Positions 38,616 through 48,184 are shown, counted from the stretch's first letter. The stretch: 64,000 bases of DNA from a bacterium (GCA_011388275.1 DSAB01000121.1:59579-123578), one strand, 5' to 3'. A program made the numbers and translations. Notes: generated by a model not told the origin, from the sequence alone.

Positions 38616-39471
38616 ATTCGAAAAAAGACTTGCCGCTCTGATACGGGAGAATTCATTCCCCATGCAGCCAGTGCAAACGGACGTTGATCCGGTTTTGAAA
38701 CCCCTGAACCCTATTCGGGCGGTACTCTATGATGTGTATGGGACTCTTTTTATCAGCGCTTCCGGGGATCTGGGAAAGAATGTATTGCAAAATGAAACAG
38801 CGGACCGCTTATTTAAACAATATCGTTTGGATTCGACCCTCTCTGCCGGGGAACTGGCCCGCCGATTTGAAGCCGAGATTCGAAAAGCGCATCACTCCGA
38901 AAAAGCGAGAGGTGCCGACTTCCCCGAGGTTCGCTATGATGTTCTGTGGCAGAACATACTGGGGACTCAGAATACGGAGACAGCGCGAATCTGGGCCCTT
39001 GTCTATGAGTTGGCCGTCAATCCGGTATTTCCTATGCCCTTTGCCAAAGAGGTGATCGAGGGTTTGAAACGATCGGGGATGCGTCAGGGCTTGATATCAA
39101 ACGCCCAGTTTTTTACACCTCTGCTGTTTCCAGCCTTGATGCAGGCGGACATGGAAACGCTGGGAATCGACCCCGAACTGGTGTTTTTTTCCTGTCAATG
39201 GGGAAGAGCCAAGCCTTCTCCCCTCCTTTTCAAAGAGGCTTTGGAACGGTTATTGCATTTTCACGTTCAGCCGGAAACGGTTCTTTTCATCGGGAATGAT
39301 ATGCTGAACGATATTCTGCCGGCCCGGTCAGCCGGTTTTTGCACGGCGTTATTTGCCGGTGACCGGCGGTCTTTACGGCTGCGAAGAGACATGGAAAAAT
39401 GCCGGAATCTGTCGCCGGATCTGGTCATTACGGAATGGAATCAACTGCTTGACTGCCTGAAGGAGCCTTAA
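38608..39471 (+). CDS. HAD superfamily hydrolase
   Basis: AVLYDVYGTLF, GLISNAQFF, CQWGRAKPSPLLFKEAL, LFIGNDMLNDILPARSAGF. Confidence 0.8.
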   Translation: MNRFEKRLAALIRENSFPMQPVQTDVDPVLKPLNPIRAVLYDVYGTLFISASGDLGKNVLQNETADRLFKQYRLDSTLSAGELARRFEAEIRKAHHSEKARGADFPEVRYDVLWQNILGTQNTETARIWALVYELAVNPVFPMPFAKEVIEGLKRSGMRQGLISNAQFFTPLLFPALMQADMETLGIDPELVFFSCQWGRAKPSPLLFKEALERLLHFHVQPETVLFIGNDMLNDILPARSAGFCTALFAGDRRSLRLRRDMEKCRNLSPDLVITEWNQLLDCLKEP

Positions 39472-40742
39472 TGTATCAAAATACGCGAATGAAACATGTA
39501 GGATTTATTTCAACCCGGTTTCATGGGACGGACGGAGTGTCCATGGAAGCGGCCAAATGGGTGGAAGTTTTTGAAAACATGCGGTTTGATTGTTATTTCT
39601 TTTCCGGTCTCTCCGATTGGAATCCGAAAAAGAGCATGATCGTTCCTGAAGCTTTTTTCGGGCATCCACGCATCAAATCCCTTCACGAACATTTTTTCGG
39701 CATCAAGGCGCGGCGTGTCGAGTACACGGAGGAAATACACGCTATCCGGAAAGAGTTGAAAGAGGCTCTGTATCGATTTATCCGCAAGTTTGATATTGAT
39801 TTGCTGATTATCGAAAATGCGATCTCCATTCCCCTGCATATTCCCCTTGGGCTGGCTGTTACGGAATTGATTACGGAGACCAATATTCCCGCGGTGGGAC
39901 ATCATCACGATTTTTACTGGGAGCGTGAACGATTTATGGTCAACTGTGTCAATGATTACATCACGATGGCCTTTCCGCCGAGTCTGAATTCGCTGATACA
40001 TGTGGTGATTAATTCGGAAGCGAGAAAGATGCTGAGCTACCGGCGCGGTCTGTCTTCCTACATTGTTCCCAATGTGTTCAATTATGATCAAAAAGCCCCG
40101 GGCATCGATGATTACAACAAAGGCCTGAAACAGGACATCGGTCTTGAAGAAGACGATCTCCTGTTCCTTCAGCCCACGCGCATTATCCAGCGGAAGGGAA
40201 TTGAGAGTGCGATCGAAATGGTTCACCGTCTGAACAATCCGAAGATCAAACTGGTAATCACGCATTCCGGAAAAGACGAGGGCACCGCCTATTATAACCG
40301 AATAATAAGCTATGCCGATCTGCTCAAGGTTCCACTCGTCATCCGGCCCGAAAAATTCGGCAGCCATCGATCAATGGGGCCTGACGGAGAAAAAATATAC
40401 AGCATATGGGATATATACCCTCACGCCGATCTGGTGACCTATCCTTCCTCTTATGAAGGCTTTGGAAACGCGTTTCTGGAGGCCGTTTTTTTCCGGAAAC
40501 CCGTTCTCGTCAACCGCTACTCCATCTATCAGTCCGATATCGAACCCCTCGGGTTCGATGTGATCGCCATGAATCATTATATCAGTGATGAAGTCCTGGC
40601 ATCGGTACAGGATATTCTGCGGGATGAAAAACGCAGGCTGGCTATGGTGGATAAAAATTATGAATTGGCGTCCCGGCATTTTTCCTATGAGATTCTTGTA
40701 CAGAAGATCAAGACATTGCTGCTTCATTTCGGACATATTTAA
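39471..40742 (+). CDS. GT4 family glycosyltransferase (candidate mannosylglucosylglycerate-type synthase)
   Basis: HVGFISTRFHGTDGVSMEAAKWVEVFE, LQPTRIIQRKGIESAIEMVHRL, YPSSYEGFGNAFLEAVFFRKPVLVNRY. Confidence 0.75.
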   Translation: MYQNTRMKHVGFISTRFHGTDGVSMEAAKWVEVFENMRFDCYFFSGLSDWNPKKSMIVPEAFFGHPRIKSLHEHFFGIKARRVEYTEEIHAIRKELKEALYRFIRKFDIDLLIIENAISIPLHIPLGLAVTELITETNIPAVGHHHDFYWERERFMVNCVNDYITMAFPPSLNSLIHVVINSEARKMLSYRRGLSSYIVPNVFNYDQKAPGIDDYNKGLKQDIGLEEDDLLFLQPTRIIQRKGIESAIEMVHRLNNPKIKLVITHSGKDEGTAYYNRIISYADLLKVPLVIRPEKFGSHRSMGPDGEKIYSIWDIYPHADLVTYPSSYEGFGNAFLEAVFFRKPVLVNRYSIYQSDIEPLGFDVIAMNHYISDEVLASVQDILRDEKRRLAMVDKNYELASRHFSYEILVQKIKTLLLHFGHI

Positions 40743-40852
40743 ATCTGTCCGGATCGATTATTTCCTTCCAGTGGCTTGATGACACACGGATCATCGGTCT
40801 CTCCTGAAATGCATTCATCGCTTTGAAACGGAAATTTTTTTTTTTACATTCA

Positions 40853-40861
40853 TGGTATAAT
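40853..40861 (+). promoter_or_regulatory. Extended -10 type promoter element
   Basis: TGG-TATAAT preceded by an 11-T tract; no clear -35. Confidence 0.35.
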
Positions 40862-40893
40862 GCATGGTCGATCAATTGACGGGGTCCTTCTTT

Positions 40894-41529
40894 ATGGAAT
40901 TATCGATTATTGATTCATCGCTTTTTACCTGGGTTCTCGTGCCCCTTTTCATCTTTCTGGCAAGGATCTGTGACGTCACGATCGGTACGATCCGAATTCT
41001 TTTTCTTTCCCGGGGCGACAAGCTTCTTGCTCCCATTCTTGGATTTTTCGAGGTTCTCATCTGGTTACTGGCCATCGGGCAGATTATGCAGAATCTTTCC
41101 AATATTCTGTGTTATCTGGCCTACGCGTCGGGATTCGCGTTCGGTAATTTTGTGGGGATCATCATTGAAGAGAAACTGGCCCTGGGAAAGATCATTGTTC
41201 GTATCATTACCCAGAAGGATGCCACCGAGCTTATCGATTCATTGAGGAGTTCCGGATTCGGGGTTACCTCAATAAAGGCCCGAGGAGCCCAGGGACGGGT
41301 TCATGTGCTTTACTCGATCATCGAGCGATGTGATATCGACCGGATAATAAAAAACATTCATCGGTTCAATCCCAGAGCCTTTTATACGCTTGAAGATGTT
41401 CGGTATGTCAAGGAGGGAATTTTCCCGGAACGGTCTAAATACTGGAGGAATCGGTGGATCAAACCGCCGCGTTTCTATCGCCGGCTTCGCATTTTCAGGA
41501 GGCAGGTGTTTCAGAGAAAAGCAAAATAA
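40894..41529 (+). CDS. DUF2179 / UPF0316 family membrane protein
   Basis: Three N-terminal TM segments (LARICDVTIGTIRILFLSRGDK...) and a DUF2179-like C domain (SSGFGVTSIKARGAQGRVHVLYSIIERCDI). Confidence 0.75.
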   Translation: MELSIIDSSLFTWVLVPLFIFLARICDVTIGTIRILFLSRGDKLLAPILGFFEVLIWLLAIGQIMQNLSNILCYLAYASGFAFGNFVGIIIEEKLALGKIIVRIITQKDATELIDSLRSSGFGVTSIKARGAQGRVHVLYSIIERCDIDRIIKNIHRFNPRAFYTLEDVRYVKEGIFPERSKYWRNRWIKPPRFYRRLRIFRRQVFQRKAK

Positions 41530-41558
41530 GACAGGGCATTTATAAATCAGGTGTTCGC

Positions 41559-42299
41559 GTGATCCATCCTTCCTTTTGGCTGGTGCTTTGCAGTGTTCCT
41601 CTGCTTTTGATCGAATGCCGTCGGGAAGGCATCGGGACCCGAACCTTCCGGTATCTGGCATTGGGTGATTCCTACACCATCGGGGAAGGGGTCGAGGCCT
41701 CGAAGAGGTGGCCGGTTCTGTTGGCTGAAAAAATACGTCAAGCCGGGGGCGATGTTCAAGAGGTCCGAATCATAGCCAGAACCGGCTGGACAACCGATGA
41801 ACTCATGGCAGGTGTGGATCGGGCGGCACTTGAGGGACCTTACGATCTGGTGACCCTACTTATCGGAGTCAACAATCAATACCGGGGACGAGATGTTGAA
41901 GAATTCCGGATTCAGTTGATCGACCTGCTGCATCGGGCCCGGAATCTTGCGGGTGGAAGGGCGGAACGCGTCGTGGCGGTTTCCATTCCCGATTGGGGCG
42001 TGACGCCTTTCGCCCGGACTCGAAACCGGGACCGGATATCCCGCGAAATCGACTCATTCAACGCGGTAAAACGGGCTGAGGCAGAAAGGGCGGGATCGCA
42101 TTTCGTGGATATTACATCCCTGTCCCGTAAAGCCGTGAACGATTCCGCCTTGCTGGCTTCGGACGGACTTCATCCTTCAGCCGAAATGTACGGGCTCTGG
42201 GCGAATAAAATAGCACCCGTGGTTATGAAAACGCTGTGCATAAAGCACACATCGAACCCGCGGGCAAGACACGGGGAACAAGGGCATGCGGGTGAATAA
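41559..42299 (+). CDS. SGNH/GDSL hydrolase, predicted exported
   Basis: LALGDSYTIGEG, LLIGVNNQYRG, ASDGLHPSAEMYGLWA; N-terminal hydrophobic segment with LLIEC. Confidence 0.88.
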   Translation: MIHPSFWLVLCSVPLLLIECRREGIGTRTFRYLALGDSYTIGEGVEASKRWPVLLAEKIRQAGGDVQEVRIIARTGWTTDELMAGVDRAALEGPYDLVTLLIGVNNQYRGRDVEEFRIQLIDLLHRARNLAGGRAERVVAVSIPDWGVTPFARTRNRDRISREIDSFNAVKRAEAERAGSHFVDITSLSRKAVNDSALLASDGLHPSAEMYGLWANKIAPVVMKTLCIKHTSNPRARHGEQGHAGE

Positions 42300-42308
42300 G
42301 GAGACGTT

Positions 42309-43379
42309 ATGAAAAAGAAGTCGCTCTTTGAGGACGCGCCGGATATTCGTCCCCGTGGTATACGGCGCGGCATGGACATTTCGGAAATCCTGGAGCTTAT
42401 GGGTGGCACCGCCTTCGAGGCCCGGAATGTGTATCGGGGTGCCCGTCTGTTTGAATCCATGATCAATGACAAGGATGTCATCTGGCTGGGCATTGCCGGT
42501 GCCGGAATCGCGGGCGGCATGGGGGGAATGGTTATCTCACTGCTGAAAGCGGGATTTATCGATGTTATCTGCTCCACCGGAGCCCAAATCTACCACGATC
42601 TCCATTTTGCCTTTGATTTGCCGGTAAAAGCCATTCATCCGCACTGGGACGACGATCTTTTGAGGCGGCATGGTGATACACGCATCTATGATATCGGGAT
42701 TCGAGAGAGGGAAACCCTTGAGGCTCAGGACGTTCTGATCCGTCGATTCGTACGGGACAATCATCAAAGGCTGTCGGGTGAAGATCTCGGCAGCTGGGAA
42801 TTCAACCATTATCTGGGACAATGGACCGACGCCAATGCGCCCGATCCGGAACGGAGCTTTATGGTCTGGGCGTCCCGTTTGGGCGTTCCGGTTTTCTGGG
42901 ATTCTCTGGCCAATCATTCTATCGCCATGAATCTGCTCAAGTGTGATCTTGAAGGTTTTCCAATTCGGATTTCGGCACAGAAAGATATTCTCGATTCCGC
43001 GGCCATAGCATTCGCGGCCGGCGGTTCAGGCTTTGTCGAGCTGGGAGGGGGAGGGCCGAAAAACTTCATTCAGCAGACCGGGCCGACAATCAGCCAGATA
43101 CTGGGTGTCGACTTCGAAGGAGCGGACCGGGGCCTTCAGATCGGAACGGCACTGGCACGGGAAGGTAGTTTGTCAGGATGCACATTCGGCGAGGCCGTCA
43201 CCTGGGGAAAATATAAAAAGACCGATGAAGCCGGGCTGGTGCAGATCTGGGGTGAATACAGTGTGATTTTTCCTCTGCTGGCGGCTCATGTGCTGAACCG
43301 ATGCCATGCAAGAAGCACACAGTCGTTGGTCAAGAGAATTCATGAATCGAGAAAAAAACTGGTTGAAGCAGCCAGTTAA
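42309..43379 (+). CDS. Deoxyhypusine synthase family protein
   Basis: IWLGIAGAGIAGGMGGMVISLL, CSTGAQIYHDLHFAF, SFMVWASRLGVPVFWDS, ELGGGGPKNFIQQTGP with Lys retained. Confidence 0.88.
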   Translation: MKKKSLFEDAPDIRPRGIRRGMDISEILELMGGTAFEARNVYRGARLFESMINDKDVIWLGIAGAGIAGGMGGMVISLLKAGFIDVICSTGAQIYHDLHFAFDLPVKAIHPHWDDDLLRRHGDTRIYDIGIRERETLEAQDVLIRRFVRDNHQRLSGEDLGSWEFNHYLGQWTDANAPDPERSFMVWASRLGVPVFWDSLANHSIAMNLLKCDLEGFPIRISAQKDILDSAAIAFAAGGSGFVELGGGGPKNFIQQTGPTISQILGVDFEGADRGLQIGTALAREGSLSGCTFGEAVTWGKYKKTDEAGLVQIWGEYSVIFPLLAAHVLNRCHARSTQSLVKRIHESRKKLVEAAS

Positions 43380-43499
43380 GGCGGCAAAAATCACGGCTGA
43401 TCAAATCCTGATTTCATGTTTTTATACACGAATCGATAATGAGGCAACCCGTCGCGGAACGGTTCAGTGCGCAGCACGCGGGAAACGGGAGGAAACAAC

Positions 43500-43871
43500 A
43501 TGGATCAGACATTTAAGAACAGAATCGAGAAATTCAAGGACCGGGTCAGGATGATGCAGGATGTCGAGGATACGGAAAAAATCAAACAGACAGCGGAAAT
43601 TTTGCAGGGCATGCATTTCAATCCCACGCTTCTTTTCAGGACCGAAAACTTTCTTTTTTTCACCAGGGAAGACCTTTTGAAAGAAATCGATCGGGCGGCT
43701 TCCTTGAAAACCGGTGATCTGCGGAAACGGGGTATCGAGGCGGAAGATACGGAGACATTCAAGCTGAATCATATCAGCCTCCTTGTCTATCATTACCGTC
43801 TGCTTTTGCGTCTTCGGAAGGATGAACCCGAAGCCTGGGATGAAATCAACGAGCTGTATGAAGACGACTGA
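43500..43871 (+). CDS. Hypothetical protein
   Basis: 124-aa ORF MDQTFKNRIEKFKDRV... preceded by GGGAGGAAAC. Confidence 0.55.
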   Translation: MDQTFKNRIEKFKDRVRMMQDVEDTEKIKQTAEILQGMHFNPTLLFRTENFLFFTREDLLKEIDRAASLKTGDLRKRGIEAEDTETFKLNHISLLVYHYRLLLRLRKDEPEAWDEINELYEDD

Positions 43872-43918
43872 GAAGCATAAAAGGAAAAAACCTGAACCCG
43901 GAAGCCGAATACGGGGAC

Positions 43919-44968
43919 ATGATGGAATGGAAGCCCGGCATTTACCGCCCGGCACGTTATCATGGCAAATCCAAACGTCCTCCATTTTTCGAGCGGTGGT
44001 ATTACAAGATAGTAGACAGGCACCAAAAGGAACGGGTTGCGGTGATACCCGGCATTTTAAAGCATTCGCGGGAATCTTTCGCTTTTATCCGTATTATGGA
44101 CGCAGTTCAGGGAAAAACGAAGACGAAATCATACCCGCTTCATGATTGCCGGGCAAAGAGCGAGCGTTTCGAGATGGTTGTCGGCGCCAGTCTTTTTACG
44201 GACCGGTTGTTTTCACTGAATGTGTCCGGCATACATGATATAAAAGGCGAATTGATGCTCAGGGGCATTCAGCCCTGGCCGGTGCGCTGGTATTCACCGG
44301 GCGCCATGGGCCCTTTCGCCTTTTTGCCGTTCATGCCGCGTTATCACGCGGTACTGAGCATGGATCATGAGCTGGAGGGGAACCTCATACTGGGCGGCCG
44401 GGAAATAGACTTTACAGGCGGCAGGGGATATGTGGATAAAGAATGGGGACGCGCTTTTCCCGAAGCCTGGATTCGAATGCAGTCCAATCATTTCGAAACC
44501 GCCGGCACCTCTTTTTGCGCATTGCTGACCAAAACCCTTTGGATGCGCAGACCTTTCAGGAGTCTGATTGCCGCTCTGCTGCATGAAGGGAAATGGGTTC
44601 CTTTCACGACATACCAGGGGGGCAGCGTCACGGATCTGCGTATATATAACGATTATGTGATCATGGTTCTCCGTCAAGATTCATGGGATCTGGAAATACT
44701 GGCGGAGCGGTCTGAAGACGGCGGCCTGATGGTCCCGCTGCAAGAGGCTTTTACCAGGCTGGATCAAAAATGTCTGAACGGTGAGATACGGCTCAGGCTG
44801 TCCCGAAAACACGGCAGGAGAAGAGGGACTGTTTTCGAAGGCACCGGAACCTGTGCTGTTGTTGAAACCGGCGGGTACGAAAATGAAAACTCTCTTTCTC
44901 CGGGTTTCGTGGAAGAACCGGCGACCGATAAGCGGCATGGAAAAAACCAGGCAAAGGAAATACAATGA
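43919..44968 (+). CDS. Tocopherol cyclase-like family protein
   Basis: RPPFFERWYYKIVD, GIQPWPVRWYSPGAMGPFAFLPFMPRYHAVLSMDHELEGNL, GGRGYVDKEWGRAFPEAWIRMQSNHF. Confidence 0.75.
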   Translation: MMEWKPGIYRPARYHGKSKRPPFFERWYYKIVDRHQKERVAVIPGILKHSRESFAFIRIMDAVQGKTKTKSYPLHDCRAKSERFEMVVGASLFTDRLFSLNVSGIHDIKGELMLRGIQPWPVRWYSPGAMGPFAFLPFMPRYHAVLSMDHELEGNLILGGREIDFTGGRGYVDKEWGRAFPEAWIRMQSNHFETAGTSFCALLTKTLWMRRPFRSLIAALLHEGKWVPFTTYQGGSVTDLRIYNDYVIMVLRQDSWDLEILAERSEDGGLMVPLQEAFTRLDQKCLNGEIRLRLSRKHGRRRGTVFEGTGTCAVVETGGYENENSLSPGFVEEPATDKRHGKNQAKEIQ

Positions 44969-46629
44969 AGCAGGGCATGAAGAAAAATGCGATTTCAATC
45001 CCGGCTTTTATCTTTCTGCTGACAAGCATAGTACTGGCGGGTGATGATCTGCCTGTCCGTTTTGATCTGCGGTTGAGTGTTGACAGCCGGGTGACTTCGG
45101 TGAAGGCTCAGACCGGAGGCACCTGCTGGGCCCATGCGGTGATGGCTGCCGCAGAGAGCAATCTGCTCACAACAGGAGCCTGGAATATCATGGAGGCAGG
45201 GCATGAGCCCAATCTGGCAGAGTATCATCTGGACTGGTGGAATGGGTTCAACATGTACCACAATGCCGACGCCGGAAGCGGTACGGGTCTTCAGGTTCAT
45301 TACGGCGGAGACTATCTTGTGGCAGCGGCCTATATGGCCAGAGGCGACGGAATGGTTTATTGCGAGGCGGCCAATGACATGACCGAATACGATGCCAATT
45401 GGTATCATGCGCCGCCGCTTCAGAAAGATGCTGCTTATGTCATTTATTACAACCGCAGCGTGGCGTGGCTTCAAACCGGCCCGAATCTGGAACATATCGG
45501 CAGCCTGAAAAGGGTTCTGATGGAACACGGTGTGATCGGCACCTGTATCGCGTATTATTCGAATTATTATCAGGCCGCTTCGAATACTTTTTATTGCAGC
45601 AGCGACTGGCTCGATCCCAATCATGCCGTGTCCATTGTGGGCTGGGATGACGAGAAGGTCACTCAGGCCTCCCATCCCGGTGCCTGGCTGATTAAAAACA
45701 GCTGGGGCAGCCGCTGGGGCCAGGAAGGCTATTTCTGGGTGTCCTACTACGATGCGCATTGCGGAAAGCATCCTGAAATGGGGGCCGTCTCCTACCGGTA
45801 CGGTGAGGTGCTTTCCTTTGACCGGATCTATTCATGGGATTATCATGGATGGCGTGACACGTACACCGGCTGTCAGGAAGCATTCAATGCTTTTACCGCT
45901 AACGAAACCAGTTATCTGACGGCCGTCAGTTTTTATACCGCGGCGGACACGGTCGATTACATCTGCCGTATTTATGACACATTCGATGAGGTGCTTGAGG
46001 GGCTTATGGCAGAAAAGACCGGAACTCTGGCCCATACCGGTTTTCACACCGTGGATCTGGATGAAGCCGTGTCTTTGAAGGAAGGAGACGATTTCTATGT
46101 GTATTTGTCTCTCTCTGCGGGGGGACACCCTTTTGACCGCACCTCGCGGGTCGAGGTTTTACTGGGGGGCGAATCCGGCGGTGTTGAAGTGCCTTCATCG
46201 GCAGGTCCGGGGCAGAGTTTTTATCGTGAAGCCGGTGTATGGAAAGACATGCAGAACAGCGATGTGGAATATGCCGAAACAGCCAATTTTTGCATCAAAG
46301 CCCTGGCCGTGATGTCTTCGCCTTCGAATGTGCCCGACAACCACCATCCGGCCGGTCATCGCCTTCAGGGGAATTATCCCAATCCTTTCAATCCGTTTAC
46401 TCATATCCGTTTTGAGTTGACCGCTGCCACGGTTGCAGAGCTTACTGTCATGAATGTTACGGGTCAGACGGTGAGACAGCTGCTTTCCGAACGATGTGAA
46501 GCCGGCATTCACGAAGTGATCTGGGATGGCACGGATGACCGGGGGCGGGCGGTAAGCAGCGGCACGTATCTGGTCCGCTTCAGGGCCGGGGCCCGCCTGC
46601 AGATTCACAAGATGATTCTGCTGCGCTGA
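44965..46629 (+). CDS. Secreted C1A (papain-like) cysteine protease with C-terminal sorting / FlgD-like domain
   Basis: QTGGTCWAHAVMAAAES (Cys), NHAVSIVGWDDE (His), WLIKNSWGSRWGQEGYFWVSY (Asn); tail NYPNPFNPFTHIRFEL...SSGTYLVRFRAGARLQIHKMILLR. Confidence 0.9.
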   Translation: MKQGMKKNAISIPAFIFLLTSIVLAGDDLPVRFDLRLSVDSRVTSVKAQTGGTCWAHAVMAAAESNLLTTGAWNIMEAGHEPNLAEYHLDWWNGFNMYHNADAGSGTGLQVHYGGDYLVAAAYMARGDGMVYCEAANDMTEYDANWYHAPPLQKDAAYVIYYNRSVAWLQTGPNLEHIGSLKRVLMEHGVIGTCIAYYSNYYQAASNTFYCSSDWLDPNHAVSIVGWDDEKVTQASHPGAWLIKNSWGSRWGQEGYFWVSYYDAHCGKHPEMGAVSYRYGEVLSFDRIYSWDYHGWRDTYTGCQEAFNAFTANETSYLTAVSFYTAADTVDYICRIYDTFDEVLEGLMAEKTGTLAHTGFHTVDLDEAVSLKEGDDFYVYLSLSAGGHPFDRTSRVEVLLGGESGGVEVPSSAGPGQSFYREAGVWKDMQNSDVEYAETANFCIKALAVMSSPSNVPDNHHPAGHRLQGNYPNPFNPFTHIRFELTAATVAELTVMNVTGQTVRQLLSERCEAGIHEVIWDGTDDRGRAVSSGTYLVRFRAGARLQIHKMILLR

Positions 46630-46657
46630 GTTTTCATCCGTCAAACGAGGAGAACAG

Positions 46658-47164
46658 ATGGCACTGGAGATCATTGGAATCGTTCTGTTCGGAATTGCTC
46701 TTTTAACAGGGGTTTTTATTATTCCCTTTGGTGTGGCCGGGACGTTCATCATTGTGGGCGCTTCTTTCATTTACGGTCTGCTGACCGGATTTGAGGTGAT
46801 CACGCTGCCTTTTGTGGGACTGCTGCTGGGACTGGCGGTTCTGATGGAAATTTTGGAGGGGATTCTGGGTGCTTTCATGGCGAGGCGTTTCGGCGGTTCT
46901 CGCTGGGGAATGGCCGGAGCCATAATCGGGGGATTTCTGGGCGCCATCGCGGGGACCCCCGTTGTGCCGGTGCTTGGAACCCTGCTGGGAGGATTTTTAG
47001 GAGCGTTTGCAGGGGCGATGATTTTGGAGTACTTGCATGTCCGGGATGCACAAATTGCCTTTCGGGTCGGTCTGGGAGCCTTTTTCGGGGCGGTAGGCGG
47101 CAAGACAACGAAAATCTTGCTGGCCATTGTCATGGTGATCATGATTGTTGTCCGCCTTCTATGA
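46658..47164 (+). CDS. DUF456-like membrane protein
   Basis: 168 aa, glycine-rich TM protein (GGFLGAIAGTPVVPVLGTLLGGFLGAFAGAMILEYL). Confidence 0.7.
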   Translation: MALEIIGIVLFGIALLTGVFIIPFGVAGTFIIVGASFIYGLLTGFEVITLPFVGLLLGLAVLMEILEGILGAFMARRFGGSRWGMAGAIIGGFLGAIAGTPVVPVLGTLLGGFLGAFAGAMILEYLHVRDAQIAFRVGLGAFFGAVGGKTTKILLAIVMVIMIVVRLL

Positions 47165-47298
47165 ATAAAGGATTGCATTTGTCTTTCGAGGGGGAGAGGG
47201 GGGGGGTAACATTTGGACTGCAAATACCGTAAACGAAAAAGGTAAGATGGTGGCGGCCGGTCGATTCAAAGTCGTCGAAGAAAAACAGGGAGGTCATC

Positions 47299-48027
47299 AT
47301 GCGGACACGGTCCAATTCTTTTCTTGCGGGTCTATTTCTGATCGTTTTGGGGGCGCTGTTTTTAATCGGGACACTGGGTGTTGTCGATGTGCAGGAGGAA
47401 GTAGCGGCAGCGGTTGTCTTTTTTTCGGCAGGCCTGGTCTTGCTGCTCGCTCACGTTCTTTTTCAAAAGCCCATTTGGACTCTTATCGTGGGCGTTGCGA
47501 GTGTATTTATCGGTCTGGCCATTTTCATCAGTGAAACGCGTGTCATTTCCGACAATTTCATCGGGGCCTTGTTTTTTATTCTGGCCGGCTCGATCTTTTT
47601 AAGCGGTCTGAGGAAAGGCAAAAAGAACTGGTGGGTCATCATACCGGGCGGTTACTGTTTTGTCTTTGCCGGTCATGTGATCCTGGATATGCTCATCAGG
47701 CGTGCCGATATCTATCATGGCGTTTGGTTCTTTGCCGGATCCGGGCTTATTTTCGGCACCCTCTATTTTCTTAAAGACCGGGAGAACCCTCTGGATTGGG
47801 CCAAATTCCCCAGCCTTATCTCTCTGATCATTGCCGGAATGGTGATGATGACCGGGAATTTTACGGATTTTTTCAGCCGGGTTCTCTTTCCGGTGATGCT
47901 GATTCTTGTCGGCGCTTATGTGATTTACCGTTCGATTCAGAAGGCAGAAGCCGAAAGCGATGAATCCGCTGTAAAGCCGACTGAGAAAAAAGAACCGGCA
48001 GGAAAGAAAAAGGCTCAATCGAAATAA
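47299..48027 (+). CDS. Multi-TM membrane protein (LiaI/LiaF-like TM region)
   Basis: Repeated hydrophobic segments (SFLAGLFLIVLGALFLIGTLGVV...), Lys-rich C-terminus. Confidence 0.6.
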   Translation: MRTRSNSFLAGLFLIVLGALFLIGTLGVVDVQEEVAAAVVFFSAGLVLLLAHVLFQKPIWTLIVGVASVFIGLAIFISETRVISDNFIGALFFILAGSIFLSGLRKGKKNWWVIIPGGYCFVFAGHVILDMLIRRADIYHGVWFFAGSGLIFGTLYFLKDRENPLDWAKFPSLISLIIAGMVMMTGNFTDFFSRVLFPVMLILVGAYVIYRSIQKAEAESDESAVKPTEKKEPAGKKKAQSK

Positions 48028-48155
48028 TCAAACGAGAATGAACGGACGGTTCCGATCGTCCTTATCTGATCGTCTATGACGTTGTGGCGGGCGCCTCCCT
48101 CGATGGTCCCGATGATTCGTATGGCCATCGCACGACGACCTCTTTGCGAAAGCGG

Positions 48156-48184
48156 TTGACATTTTCTCCTGATTGCGCTAACTT
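48156..48184 (+). promoter_or_regulatory. Sigma70-type promoter upstream of the M28 peptidase
   Basis: TTGACA - 17 nt - TAACTT. Confidence 0.55.

Noticed and set aside
40835-40845. T11 run as an intrinsic terminator of the osmolyte-like operon
   Set aside because: No GC-rich hairpin immediately upstream; more likely an AT-rich upstream promoter element.
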